A stretch of 64,000 nt of DNA from SIAF01 sp046152955 (GTDB lineage: Bacteria; Planctomycetota; Planctomycetia; Planctomycetales; Planctomycetaceae), in the NCBI GenBank assembly GCA_046152955.1, contig JBJXGA010000270.1, positions 1 through 64,000 on the forward strand, written 5' to 3'. Position numbers and translations under genes: made by a program. Below the pieces are notes generated by a model that was not told the DNA's origin, did not search any database, and saw only the letters and a list, made by a program, of their open reading frames with translations. Positions 35,657 through 44,871 of this stretch are shown piece by piece. The first letter of the stretch is position 1, and every line of letters begins with the position of its first letter.

Positions 35657-36364
35657 GTGTCTTCGAGCCTCCCCCCTGCCCCGTGCATTCGAGCCGTCGT
35701 GTTTGACCTCGACGGATTGATGTTCAACACCGAGGACATCTTTCAGGAAGTGGGGCACGAAGTGCTCCGGCGACGCGATCGGCGGATGACAGCGGAGTTG
35801 CTGCAGCGGATGATGGGGCGCAGAGCCCCGGAAGCGATTGCCGCGATGATCGAGTATCACGGTCTGACCGATTCTGTCCAGGACTTGATCGATGAGACGC
35901 GGGAGATGTTCTTTGAGTTGGCTGCGGGACGACTGGCCCCCATGCCGGGACTGTTTGGCCTGCTCGATCACATCGAGCGACAATCGCTTCCCAAGGCAGT
36001 CGCCACTTCGTCGGCGCGGCGCTATCTGGAAGAAATTCTGCGGCGCTTCGAACTGCTCGACCGCTTCGACTTCACCCTCACGGCCGAAGACGTCGAACAG
36101 GGCAAACCGCACCCCGAGATCTATCTGACGGCAGCCCGTCGGCTGGCTCTCGCTCCCCCCCAAATGCTCGTTTTGGAGGACAGTCACGTGGGGAGCCTGG
36201 CCGGCGCCCGGGCAGGGGCGGTCGTCGTTTCGGTTCCCACCGATCACAGTCGCGACCAGGATTTCAGCCACGCCACACACGTGGTGGAGCGGCTTGACGA
36301 TCCGCTGGTTTTGTCGCTTTTGGCCTCGCCCGCGCCAGACGGTCTTGACGTTTGCCGGTCGTGA
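35657..36364 (+). CDS. HAD-superfamily phosphatase (beta-phosphoglucomutase-like)
   Basis: A 235-residue HAD hydrolase. Motif I is VVFDLDGLMFNTE with the nucleophile Asp. Motif II is ATSSA, motif III is the Lys of GKPHPEIY, and motif IV is VLEDSHVG. A four-helix cap lies between motifs I and II, as in subfamily IA phosphatases and beta-phosphoglucomutases. The start is GTG at 35657, 43 bases after glcF. Phosphoglycolate phosphatase would suit the glycolate operon upstream, but the sequence does not prove the substrate. Confidence 0.8.
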   Translation: MSSSLPPAPCIRAVVFDLDGLMFNTEDIFQEVGHEVLRRRDRRMTAELLQRMMGRRAPEAIAAMIEYHGLTDSVQDLIDETREMFFELAAGRLAPMPGLFGLLDHIERQSLPKAVATSSARRYLEEILRRFELLDRFDFTLTAEDVEQGKPHPEIYLTAARRLALAPPQMLVLEDSHVGSLAGARAGAVVVSVPTDHSRDQDFSHATHVVERLDDPLVLSLLASPAPDGLDVCRS

Positions 36365-36534
36365 CTACTATTTTACTGGTCGATTGGCCCTCTTTCGGCC
36401 GGACCCGATGTCCGTGCCGGGGCGACGTGGGTGGTGTGCCCCCTCCTGCTCCTGCTCTGCTATTCCGCGCCGCGGGTGTCACCCTGGGCGATGCAATTGA
36501 GTAACAATCCATAATTCTCCTTCAGGACGGATCC

Positions 36535-37851
36535 ATGGCGACTGCCGAAGTTTCTTCGCTCCCCTACAAAGTCAAAGACATGACCCTTGCCGAGTGGGGG
36601 CGCAAGGAAATCGAACTGGCCGAGACCGAAATGCCCGGCTTGATGTCGCTCCGGAAGAAATACGGTGCGACGAAACCGCTCCAGGGGGCGCGGATCGCCG
36701 GCTGTCTGCACATGACGATCCAAACCGCCGTGCTGATCGAGACCCTCACAGCGCTGGGGGCCACGGTCCGCTGGTCGAGTTGCAACATCTTCTCCACCCA
36801 GGACCATGCCGCGGCAGCGATCGCTCAGGCGGGAATCCCGGTCTTTGCCTGGAAGGAAATGACCGAGGAAGAATTCGACTGGTGCATCGAACAAACGCTG
36901 TTTTGGGAGAACGGCGAACCGCTCAACATGATTCTCGACGACGGCGGCGATCTCACCGCGATGTGCTACAACCGCTTTCCGGAATTGCTGGCGGGAATCC
37001 GGGGGATCAGCGAAGAGACCACCACCGGCGTTCACCGTCTGTACCAGATGCATTCCCAGGGAAAGCTGGTGCATCCAACGATCAACGTCAACGACTCGGT
37101 CACCAAAAGCAAATTCGACAACCTGTACGGTTGCCGCGAATCTCTGGCGGACGGGATCAAACGGGCGACCGACATCATGGTCGCGGGCAAGATTGTGGTC
37201 GTCTGCGGGTATGGAGACGTGGGCAAAGGTTCAGCGCATTCCATGCGGAGCCTGGGGGCGCGGGTGATCATCACCGAGATCGACCCCATCAACGCTCTGC
37301 AAGCGGCGATGGAAGGTTACCAGGTGACCACGATGGAAGAGGCGGCCCCCATGGGGGACATTTTCGTCACCGCCACCGGTTGCGTCGACGTAATTCGCCG
37401 CGAGCATCTGGACGTAATGAAGAACGAGGCGATCGTCTGCAACATCGGCCATTTTGACTCCGAGATCGAAATCGCCTATCTCAAGAATCGCCCGGACATT
37501 CGGCGGGTGAACATCAAGCCGCAGGTTGACAAATTCGTCTATCCCAACGGCAAGGCGATCCTGGTGCTGGCTGAAGGAAGGCTGGTGAACCTGGGTTGCG
37601 CCACCGGCCACCCCTCGTTCGTGATGTCCAACAGTTTTACGAACCAGGTTTTGGCTCAAATGGCGCTGTGGGACTCGAAAGCCAAGTTCGAGGTGGGGGT
37701 CCACATGCTCCCCAAAAAGCTGGATGAAGAGGTCGCCCGACTGCATTTGGACAAGCTGGGGGTCAAATTGACCCGGCTGAATGCCAAACAGGCGGATTAC
37801 CTGAGTGTCTCGGTGGAAGGCCCCTACAAACCGGAGCATTACCGCTACTGA
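36535..37851 (+). CDS. ahcY: Adenosylhomocysteinase
   Basis: A 438-residue NAD-dependent S-adenosylhomocysteine hydrolase, which recycles SAH to homocysteine and adenosine. Key features are SCNIFSTQDHAAAAI, NLILDDGGD-like (NMILDDGGD), the catalytic Lys/Asp segment NVNDSVTKSKFDNLYGCRES, the Rossmann loop CGYGDVGKGSA and the C-terminal KPEHYRY. AGGA lies eight bases before the ATG. Without the roughly 40-residue insert of some homologues it is of the short bacterial type. The 170 bases upstream show no SAH riboswitch that I can recognise. Confidence 0.96.
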   Translation: MATAEVSSLPYKVKDMTLAEWGRKEIELAETEMPGLMSLRKKYGATKPLQGARIAGCLHMTIQTAVLIETLTALGATVRWSSCNIFSTQDHAAAAIAQAGIPVFAWKEMTEEEFDWCIEQTLFWENGEPLNMILDDGGDLTAMCYNRFPELLAGIRGISEETTTGVHRLYQMHSQGKLVHPTINVNDSVTKSKFDNLYGCRESLADGIKRATDIMVAGKIVVVCGYGDVGKGSAHSMRSLGARVIITEIDPINALQAAMEGYQVTTMEEAAPMGDIFVTATGCVDVIRREHLDVMKNEAIVCNIGHFDSEIEIAYLKNRPDIRRVNIKPQVDKFVYPNGKAILVLAEGRLVNLGCATGHPSFVMSNSFTNQVLAQMALWDSKAKFEVGVHMLPKKLDEEVARLHLDKLGVKLTRLNAKQADYLSVSVEGPYKPEHYRY

Positions 37852-37998
37852 GCCGCCTCCCTTCCGGACCGGGGGACCGCGAAATCGATGTTTCTGCCGA
37901 GAGCGGTTGTCAATCGCTTCCGACCTCCCTAAAATCGCTGGTTCCCCCCGGCATGGGCCGGGATCCGGGTTCGTCAGGGACAGTGCGCAGAGTGTGGC

Positions 37999-39486
37999 AT
38001 GTTTGAGGGAATCACCAAAGGTCTGGAAGCGGCCTTGTCGTTTTTTGGCGGTCAGGGAAAGCTGACCGAGAAAAACGTGCAGGACGGCCTGATGGCAGTC
38101 CAGCAGGCGCTGCTCGAAGCCGACGTGCAATTCGCCGTCGCCCGCGATTTTACTGCGCGGGTCGCCCAGCAGGCGATCGGTACGGAAGTCCTCAAGTCGC
38201 TGAGGCCCCGCGAGCAGTTCATCGGCATCGTCCATCAGGAACTGGTCAACCTGATGGGGCCGGTGGATCACGACTTGCACGTCAAGCGCGGGGAATTGAC
38301 CGTGCTGATGCTGTGCGGTCTGCAGGGAAGCGGCAAGACGACGACCTGCGGTAAATTGGCCAAGATGCTGCTGGAGTCGGGGGTGCGGCCAATGCTGGTC
38401 GCCGCCGACATGCAGCGCCCCGCCGCGATCGAACAACTTCGGATCATCGGCGCCCAGCTTGGCGTGCCGGTCCACAGCGAAGCTCCTGGCGCAAATCCGG
38501 TGGTGGTGTGCCAAAACGGCGTCGCGGCGGCGCGGAAGGCCGCCGACGTGGATGTCGTGATTCTGGACACCGCCGGGCGTTTGCACGTTGATGCCGATTT
38601 GATGCGGGAGATCGAACAGATCGACCTGAAAGTCGGTCCGCACCAGATTCTGCTGGTGTGCGACGCAATGACCGGCCAGGACGCCGTCAACTCGGCCAAA
38701 GCGTTCAATGATGCCCTGGAGCTGGACGGGGTGATCCTGACCAAACTCGATGGCGACGCCCGGGGTGGAGCGGCGCTGTCGGTGAAAGCGGTCACGGGGG
38801 TTCCGATCAAGTTCATTGGCGTGGGGGAACAGCTCGAAAAACTCGAGCCGTTCCATCCCGACCGGATGGCGGGCCGCATCCTGGGAATGGGAGACGTTCT
38901 CAGCCTGGTCGAAAAGGCGCAAAAGGAGTTCAACGCCGAACAACTTGCCCTGCAGCAGGAAAAGATGAAGCAGGGGAAGTTCACGCTGATGGACTTCAAG
39001 GAGCAGATGGGGGCGATCCGCAAGATGGGCCCGCTGACCGAAATCATGAAGATGATTCCGGGAATGGGCCGCTTTTCGGAAATGCTCGGTTCGCAGGACA
39101 TCGACGCCGAACAGGATTTGTCCCAGATCGAGGGGATGATCAATTCGATGACTCCCCGCGAGCGCGAGAATCCCGAATTGATCGACATCAGTCGCCGCCG
39201 CCGGATCGCCGACGGCAGCGGGACGAATCCCTCGGACGTCAACAAGCTGATCAAGGACTTCTCGGCGATGTCCGGAATGATGCAGCAGATGGCCGGACAG
39301 AGCCGCTGGCAGCAGATGCGCCAACTCCGGCAAATGGCCGACAGCGGGATGCTGGACCCTGGGGCGCAGATTGGGTCACAAAAGCAGCGGAGCGCCCGCG
39401 GCCCGCTCGACAAAAAGGCCTACGAAGACAAAAAGAAACGCCTCCGCAAAGAGGCCAAAAAGCAACGCAAGAAAAACCGGCGGTGA
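37999..39486 (+). CDS. ffh: Signal recognition particle protein Ffh
   Basis: A 495-residue SRP GTPase. It has the N domain, then the G domain with GLQGSGKTTTCGKLA (G1), DTAGRLHVD (G3), TKLDGDARGG (G4) and GVGEQLEKLEPF (G5). The Met-rich M domain (MKQGKFTLMDFKEQM ... MMQQMAGQSRWQQMRQLRQM) binds 4.5S RNA and signal sequences. The C-terminus is strongly Lys/Arg-rich. Start ATG at 37999. It heads the ffh-rpsP-trmD-rplS cluster. The SRP RNA gene was not seen. Confidence 0.97.
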   Translation: MFEGITKGLEAALSFFGGQGKLTEKNVQDGLMAVQQALLEADVQFAVARDFTARVAQQAIGTEVLKSLRPREQFIGIVHQELVNLMGPVDHDLHVKRGELTVLMLCGLQGSGKTTTCGKLAKMLLESGVRPMLVAADMQRPAAIEQLRIIGAQLGVPVHSEAPGANPVVVCQNGVAAARKAADVDVVILDTAGRLHVDADLMREIEQIDLKVGPHQILLVCDAMTGQDAVNSAKAFNDALELDGVILTKLDGDARGGAALSVKAVTGVPIKFIGVGEQLEKLEPFHPDRMAGRILGMGDVLSLVEKAQKEFNAEQLALQQEKMKQGKFTLMDFKEQMGAIRKMGPLTEIMKMIPGMGRFSEMLGSQDIDAEQDLSQIEGMINSMTPRERENPELIDISRRRRIADGSGTNPSDVNKLIKDFSAMSGMMQQMAGQSRWQQMRQLRQMADSGMLDPGAQIGSQKQRSARGPLDKKAYEDKKKRLRKEAKKQRKKNRR

Positions 39487-39589
39487 CCGCAACAGGGGAA
39501 CCGGCTATGCCCCTTGCCCACCATCGCCTGAACCGTCCATTTACGCATCCAAAACCCACACACATTTTTTGTTTCTCAAGGAGTTTCGC

Positions 39590-39955
39590 GTGTCAGTTCG
39601 AATTCGCATGAAAATGACCGGTCGCAAGCACCAGCCGTTTTTCCGCATCTGCGTCATCGACCGCCAGAAGTCGCGGGATGGACTGCCGATCGAGGAAGTC
39701 GGCACCTATGATCCGATGGTCAAGGTGAAGTCCCAGCGGGTCAAACTCAATCTGGAGCGGATCGAGTATTGGATGTCGGTCGGCGCGCTCCCCAGCGACC
39801 GCGTCGCGACGCTGATCAAGAAAGTCAAGAACAACAAGTTCGGCGCGCCGCTGCCGGCTCCCGAACGCAAAACCCCCAAGCCTCTCCCCGTCGCGGAAGC
39901 GCCCGCAGATTCCCCGTCAGAAGACGCGGCGCCCGCTGAGGAGAGCGGCTCCTGA
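39590..39955 (+). CDS. rpsP: 30S ribosomal protein S16
   Basis: A 121-residue S16. The core (MSVRIRMKMTGRKHQPFFRICVIDRQKSRDGLPIEEVGTYDP ... YWMSVGALPSDRVATLIKK) is canonical. The extra 35-residue Pro/Ala/Glu-rich tail is longer than in E. coli (82 residues). The start is GTG at 39590 with AAGGAG seven bases upstream. It follows ffh by about 100 bases. Confidence 0.96.
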   Translation: MSVRIRMKMTGRKHQPFFRICVIDRQKSRDGLPIEEVGTYDPMVKVKSQRVKLNLERIEYWMSVGALPSDRVATLIKKVKNNKFGAPLPAPERKTPKPLPVAEAPADSPSEDAAPAEESGS

Positions 39956-40081
39956 TCGCAATGGTTTTTTCCCCCGTTTCTCGGCGGCACCCCCAGACTC
40001 CCCTGGGATTGATCGTCGCCGAGCCGGTTTTTTTCAAGCCCAGTCTGGCGACCGTGGAAGCGAGCTTCCCGGCGGATGTTC

Positions 40082-40822
40082 ATGCGGATCGACCTGCTCA
40101 CCCTCTTTCCCGATTTGTTTGAGAGCTATCTTCAGCAGAGCCTGCTGAAGAAGGGGATCGATCGTGGACTGATGGAAGTGCATCGCTGGAACTTTCGGAA
40201 CTGGGCGCAGGACAAGCACCAATCGGTGGACGACAAACCGTACGGCGGCGGGCCGGGAATGCTCTTGTGCTGCCAGCCGGTGTTTGACTGCGTGGAAGCG
40301 GTCCAGCGCGAGGGGGATGCACCGGGACGCCTGGTGATGCTGACCCCCCAGGGGCGCCGCCTCGACCAGGAACTGGTGGCCCGCCTGGCGGACGAACCTC
40401 GACTGCTCCTCTTGTGCGGTCGTTACGAAGGGTTCGACGACCGCATCCGGGAGGGATTGCAGCCCTGGGAGATTTCGGTCGGAGATTTTGTGACCAATGG
40501 CGGGGAAGTTCCGGCGATGGTCGTCATCGACGCGGTGATGCGTCTGATCCCCGGCATGCTCGGCGACGACGCCAGCATTCGCGAAGAATCGTTCGCCCAG
40601 GGAGACTTACTGGAGTATCCTCAATACACACGCCCGCGTGAGTTTCGCGGGATGCAGGTTCCGGAAGTGCTCGTGAACGGCAATCACCAGGAAATCTCCG
40701 CCTGGCGACGCCAATCGAGTCAGGAGCGGACCAGCGCCCGTCGCCCAACCGCGGCGAATTCTGAAGCCCCTACCGTCGCCGGCCGTCCGGCGAGTCCCAT
40801 GACGGCCCCTCGACACCCCTGA
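40082..40822 (+). CDS. trmD: tRNA (guanine-N1)-methyltransferase TrmD
   Basis: A 246-residue SPOUT methyltransferase that makes m1G37 in tRNAs. Recognised by MRIDLLTLFPDLF, DKPYGGGPGML, LLLCGRYEGFDDRI and the knot sequence ISVGDFVTNGGEVPAMV. The ATG at 40082 has GGCGG six bases before it; an ATG two codons earlier is also possible. A 30-residue basic, Pro/Ala-rich tail follows the core. The usual rimM gene between rpsP and trmD is missing; only 126 bases separate them. Confidence 0.95.
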   Translation: MRIDLLTLFPDLFESYLQQSLLKKGIDRGLMEVHRWNFRNWAQDKHQSVDDKPYGGGPGMLLCCQPVFDCVEAVQREGDAPGRLVMLTPQGRRLDQELVARLADEPRLLLLCGRYEGFDDRIREGLQPWEISVGDFVTNGGEVPAMVVIDAVMRLIPGMLGDDASIREESFAQGDLLEYPQYTRPREFRGMQVPEVLVNGNHQEISAWRRQSSQERTSARRPTAANSEAPTVAGRPASPMTAPRHP

Positions 40823-40853
40823 CACCAACCCATTTTTGAAAGGACTATGTGCC

Positions 40854-41246
40854 ATGCCAGCCAAGAAAACCGACCTGATGAAAGGGGTCGAAGCCTCCAG
40901 TTTGCGGGCCGAGCCGATCAAGTTCGCGATCGGCGACACCGTCAACGTCCACACGCGCATCCTCGAAGGTGACAAGGAACGCATTCAGAAGTTCATCGGC
41001 GTGGTGATCGCCACGCGGGGTGGCGGAACGCGGGAGGCGTTCACCGTCCGCCGCATCGTCGCCGGTGAAGGGGTCGAACGGACCTTTCCGGTGAATTCCC
41101 CAAAAATCGCCAAACTGGAAATCGTGCGGCATGGCAAAGTCCGCCGCGCCAAGTTGTTCTATCTGCGCGATCGATTGGGCAAGGCGACCCGCCTGACCGA
41201 ACGTCGCGCCAACAAGCAGGAGTCCGCCTCCGAAGCGTCCGAGTGA
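40854..41246 (+). CDS. rplS: 50S ribosomal protein L19
   Basis: A 130-residue L19, which lies at the 30S-50S interface. Canonical core: FAIGDTVNVHTRILEGDKERIQKFIGVVIATRGGGTREAFTVRRIVAGEGVERTFPVNSPKIAKLEIVRHGKVRRAKLFYLRDRLGKATRL. The ATG at 40854 has AAGGA about ten bases upstream. It follows trmD by 31 bases, in the conserved order. Confidence 0.97.
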   Translation: MPAKKTDLMKGVEASSLRAEPIKFAIGDTVNVHTRILEGDKERIQKFIGVVIATRGGGTREAFTVRRIVAGEGVERTFPVNSPKIAKLEIVRHGKVRRAKLFYLRDRLGKATRLTERRANKQESASEASE

Positions 41247-41250
41247 TCCT

Positions 41251-41703
41251 GTGAATCGTCCGCGTCTCCTGGATTGGAATGCGATCCGGCGCATCTGTCC
41301 TCCGGCCGCACGCGAATGGCTGGCGGGATGGCTGGGAAACGCGGGGGAACGGGCGGCGGCCCGATTTCTGAAAAAACTGGGATACCGGGTGATTGCCCGC
41401 AGGCATCGCACGCCGTTGGGAGAGTTGGATCTGGTCGCCCTGGACGGGGAAGTCATCGTTTTTGTGGAAGTCAAGACGCGGCGTTCGACCGACGCGGGGC
41501 ACCCCTTTGAAGCGGTCGATCGCCGCAAGCAGGCGCAGTTGACGCGTCTGGCTCTGGCCTTCCTCAAGCAGCATGGCTGGCTGGAACGCCGCGCCCGATT
41601 TGACGTGGTGTCGATCGTCTGGCCGGAAGGTGCGCGGCATCCGCAGATTACCCATTTTCGCGATGCGTTTGAAGCGGTTGGCGAAGGACAAATGTTTTCC
41701 TGA
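41251..41703 (+). CDS. YraN family putative endonuclease (UPF0102)
   Basis: A 150-residue YraN/UPF0102 protein of the PD-(D/E)XK fold: GERAAARFLKKLGYRVIARRHRTPLGELDLVALDGEVIVFVEVKTRR shows the GE-x-DLV and VEVKxR elements that form the nuclease-like site. Start GTG at 41251, four bases after rplS, so it is cotranslated with the ribosomal operon, as in many bacteria. A Holliday-junction-like nuclease role is predicted for the family but not firmly established. Confidence 0.9.
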   Translation: MNRPRLLDWNAIRRICPPAAREWLAGWLGNAGERAAARFLKKLGYRVIARRHRTPLGELDLVALDGEVIVFVEVKTRRSTDAGHPFEAVDRRKQAQLTRLALAFLKQHGWLERRARFDVVSIVWPEGARHPQITHFRDAFEAVGEGQMFS

Positions 41704-41752
41704 TCAGGCCCAAACGGACTGATCGAATTTTGAGAATCATGCGGCAATACCT

Positions 41753-42784
41753 ATGAAGATCGGCCTCGTTGGATACCAGGGCAGCGGCAAGAGCAGCGTG
41801 TTTGAACTGCTGACCGGAACCCGTCCCGATCCCTCCAAAGCGCACGCCGGCCAGTTGGGGGCGGCGACGCTTCCCGACGCGCGGTTCGACGGCCTGGTCA
41901 AGCTGTTCAATCCGAAGAAAATCACCCCCGCCAAAATCGAGTTATTTGATACGCCGGGCCTGAGTCGCGACCAGAGCGAGGCGAACAACGGGCGCATCTC
42001 CGTCGTCCGGGAGGCGCAGGCGCTGGTCCACGTCGTCGCCGCCTACGCCGGAGGAGATCCGGTCGCTGATGCGCAATCGTTTGAGGATGACCTGACCCTG
42101 GCCGATCTCTCGGTGCTGCAAAATCGGATCGAGCGGCTGGAAACCAGCGTCAAGAAGAACCGGCCCGACAAAGAGGCCTCGCAGCAGGAACTGGCGCTTC
42201 TGAAGCCGATCGAGGCGCTTCTACAAGAGGGGAAATTGCTGCGGCATGTGGAACTCACCGACGAGCAGGACAAGGCGACGCGCTCGTTCTCGCTGCTCAC
42301 CCGCAAGCCCCAGTTGATCCTGCTGAACACGGCGGACGCGGCGTTCGATGCCGCGGTCGTCCAGAAGCTGGCAGACCTGGGATACCCGGTGGTGGCCGCT
42401 CCATTGGGGTTGGAACTGGAAGTCCAGGCGCTCGACGAAAGCGAACGGGGGACGTTTGCCGCGGAACTCGGCTTGGGTGACCCGTCTAGAGAACGGGTTC
42501 TCCGCGCCATCTTCGAAGCCACCCAGCAAATCACGTTCTATACGTCGGATGAGAAAGAAGTCCGGGCCTGGCTTCTGCGGCGCGGTTCTTCGGCGCTCGA
42601 AGCGGCCGGAACGATTCACACCGACCTGGCGCGGGGATTCATCCGCGCCGAGATCATGGCAGTTGACGATTTGCTGCGCCTGGGTTCCGAACGTGAAGTC
42701 AAGGCGGCCAACCTCTATCATACGGTGGGCAAGGACCACGTCATGCGCGACGGCGACGAAATCGTCGTCCGCTTCAGCGTTTGA
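41753..42784 (+). CDS. YchF-like Obg-family GTPase with TGS domain
   Basis: A 343-residue P-loop protein of the YchF/OLA1 group. Walker A is GYQGSGKSS; G3 is FDTPG; the guanine-specificity motif is replaced by LLNTADAA, as in YchF proteins that bind ATP as well as GTP. A coiled-coil helical hairpin (LQNRIERLETSVKKNRPD) and a C-terminal DUF933/TGS-like domain (DLARGFIRAEIM ... GKDHVMRDGDEIVVRF) complete the layout. Ribosome association is known for the family. The Obg insertion is shorter and more divergent than in E. coli YchF. Confidence 0.85.
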   Translation: MKIGLVGYQGSGKSSVFELLTGTRPDPSKAHAGQLGAATLPDARFDGLVKLFNPKKITPAKIELFDTPGLSRDQSEANNGRISVVREAQALVHVVAAYAGGDPVADAQSFEDDLTLADLSVLQNRIERLETSVKKNRPDKEASQQELALLKPIEALLQEGKLLRHVELTDEQDKATRSFSLLTRKPQLILLNTADAAFDAAVVQKLADLGYPVVAAPLGLELEVQALDESERGTFAAELGLGDPSRERVLRAIFEATQQITFYTSDEKEVRAWLLRRGSSALEAAGTIHTDLARGFIRAEIMAVDDLLRLGSEREVKAANLYHTVGKDHVMRDGDEIVVRFSV

Positions 42785-42835
42785 ACGGGCCGGTCTCTGA
42801 CGGTGCGGATCGTCGGCGACCCACCATCCCTTTCG

Positions 42836-44620
42836 TCACCTCTCGATCTCCAGCGCCAGACGTGAGAGTTCCCAGTCGTCGAATTCTCCGGTGTTCCCCG
42901 CGGGCTGTTGACGCAGCCGCAGCCGGTTCTCCCCCGCCTTAAGTCGATTGACCGGCAAGGAGATGCGGAGCCGCTGCGGACGCCCCGCCGGCGCTCGCTC
43001 TTTGACGTGGCGATTGAGGTCGCCAAGGCGGCGGCCATTTAGCAGCAACTGGGTCCGCGGAGGAATTGCATCCGCAGTTCCCGCGCGATCTCCCTTGGGG
43101 ATTTGGCGATGCGGGTCCAGATCGGCCGCCAACAAACTGAGGAAAACGCCGCGAGGAGGGACTTCTTCCAGCTGAAAACGCCATTCCCGGTCTCCCCCCT
43201 CGGCGAGTTTGACCGTGAAATCCTCCCGGATCACTCCTCCCAAATGGTGCGTCGCCGGGTCGAGCACGTGCAGCGTTCCCTGAAACGACGGTTCGATTCG
43301 TGACACCTCGCGTAGCGGAAGGGTCAGGCGCCCCAACCACGGATGCTCGGCAACCAGAGCGGTTGGATTGCCTTCAACGAGCGCCAGGATCAGCCGATCT
43401 GCCGGCACGTTTCCCGCCCCCCAAATCGGCGCCAGATCGACCGTCGCAATCTGGCCGGTCACGCTCCGCAAGGGAGCTCCCTCGCGCGGACCCAACCAGA
43501 CCCCCCGGACCTCTGTCCAGGGAATAACGCGGCGACTATAAACCCCCTCCATCTGCACTCGTTGAGGATCGAACGACTGCATCGCGCCCAGCAGTCGGAC
43601 TCCTCCCGGCAAATCGACCAGATCCTTCGAATGCACCGGGGCCGGGAGCGATTCTGTGGTCTCCGCCGTTTCGTAAATCTGAAAGTCGTCGATCCATTCC
43701 GCCTTGCCGGAGCCGTTCTTTCCCACTGGTTCCGGCTCCGACGGCGACCTTGCGTTCGCGGAATCCCTCGGTTCCAGCCGAACTGAAATCAGGGCGCCTG
43801 CCGGAGTCAATCCCCTGGCCAGAAGCTGGTCGTCGAGGAACACCAACACCCGGCGTCGCTCAAACCGCCACGTCACCCGCCGCCAGCCATCGGTCCGCGG
43901 CACGGGAAAGACCTCCAGCGCCACCTCGGCTGAACTCCGGCACCGATATTCCCCCCCTTCCTCGTCAGTACAAAATTGGATGTACCACTGCCGATCATCC
44001 TGCTGGAATTCGCAACCAATCCGCCAGGCAACCGGACGAGGGGTTGAGCCTGCATCGAAGTACGCAAGAGTGACTCTGCCGGAGTCCAGCGGACGTGCCA
44101 GTCGAAACGTCCTGGCCACCCGTGCTTCGCCCAGGCACAGCGATTGCTTCCCTGAACGACGCTCCCCCTGGCCGGTCGGTGGTGAATCAAACAGGCCAGG
44201 CGGTAGTTCAAAGTCGTCATAGGCGACCAGCCGCTCTCCTGCCGGATGCATGATCCTCCAGAGCACGTCGCGCGGCACGGGCTGTTCCGTGGCTCCCAAG
44301 CCGGAAAATCGTGCCCCGCCGTCCTCCTGCCAGATGAGTTCTCCATGCACCCGTTCGCCTCCACGGAAGATGATCTGCCGGACCGGGGAGTCTCCCCACA
44401 CCAGCCGCGGAGGAGAGTCGCGCTGGATTTGGCGAATCTTCGACAGTGGGATGACTGGGGAGCCGTCGGAGGGAACGAAGGCAAGCTCTCGGTCCACCGC
44501 GGCAGTCAATTCTCCTTGACGGACCGTTCCATCCCGCAACCAGGCTTGGTGTTCCGCCCGCATCGGGGCGGGGGAAGCGGCCAGAATCAGCACCTCCAGC
44601 ACGATCCAGACAATCGGCAT
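42836..44620 (-). CDS. Large exported protein of unknown function
   Basis: A 594-residue protein with a signal peptide (MPIVWIVLEVLILAASPAPMRA). It is rich in beta structure throughout: an N-terminal region with SH3/Sm-like strands (WLRDGTVRQGELTAAVDRELAFV), a middle sandwich (WRIGCEFQQDDRQWYIQF ... WRRVTWRFERRRVLVFLDDQLLARG) resembling laminin-G-like domains, and a C-terminal sandwich. I do not recognise the family by name. The start at 44618-44620 opens the signal peptide; a longer reading has no export signal. It is convergent with the YchF-like gene, with no clear terminator between them. Confidence 0.65.
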   Translation of the reverse strand: MPIVWIVLEVLILAASPAPMRAEHQAWLRDGTVRQGELTAAVDRELAFVPSDGSPVIPLSKIRQIQRDSPPRLVWGDSPVRQIIFRGGERVHGELIWQEDGGARFSGLGATEQPVPRDVLWRIMHPAGERLVAYDDFELPPGLFDSPPTGQGERRSGKQSLCLGEARVARTFRLARPLDSGRVTLAYFDAGSTPRPVAWRIGCEFQQDDRQWYIQFCTDEEGGEYRCRSSAEVALEVFPVPRTDGWRRVTWRFERRRVLVFLDDQLLARGLTPAGALISVRLEPRDSANARSPSEPEPVGKNGSGKAEWIDDFQIYETAETTESLPAPVHSKDLVDLPGGVRLLGAMQSFDPQRVQMEGVYSRRVIPWTEVRGVWLGPREGAPLRSVTGQIATVDLAPIWGAGNVPADRLILALVEGNPTALVAEHPWLGRLTLPLREVSRIEPSFQGTLHVLDPATHHLGGVIREDFTVKLAEGGDREWRFQLEEVPPRGVFLSLLAADLDPHRQIPKGDRAGTADAIPPRTQLLLNGRRLGDLNRHVKERAPAGRPQRLRISLPVNRLKAGENRLRLRQQPAGNTGEFDDWELSRLALEIER

Positions 44621-44764
44621 GCGCCGGCCGGTCGGGTTGACCTTGCCGCAGATCGCCGATTTGCTGTAGAGAAGGGCTGAACGGTTCAACGGAGGAATCG
44701 TGGTCGGTCGAACAATAGAGAACGGGCTGAGGTTGGAGCAATTCGCCAAAAGCAGCTTACCAAT

Positions 44765-44790
44765 CTGCCGCGTTGAGGAACACGCGGCAG
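44765..44790. promoter_or_regulatory. Inverted repeat upstream of the GAF/receiver gene
   Basis: A perfect nine-base inverted repeat, CTGCCGCGT (44765-44773) and ACGCGGCAG (44782-44790), lies about 80 bases before the GTG of the next gene in a divergent promoter region. It may be an operator or a leader hairpin. Only the symmetry is observed. Confidence 0.35.
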
Positions 44791-44871
44791 AGGAGGGAGT
44801 TGTCCCGTGCGGGGGCTTCGACTAGAATTTAGGGTGGATCAGCATCGAGGACACAACGGGAGCGGTCGGCT

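Noticed and set aside
36365..36534. Possible SAH riboswitch before ahcY
   Set aside because: I looked for the conserved SAH-riboswitch helices and loop words and could not find them. A covariance-model search would settle it.
39961..40122. 53-codon ORF between rpsP and trmD as a rimM remnant
   Set aside because: No RimM motif is visible, and it overlaps the start of trmD.
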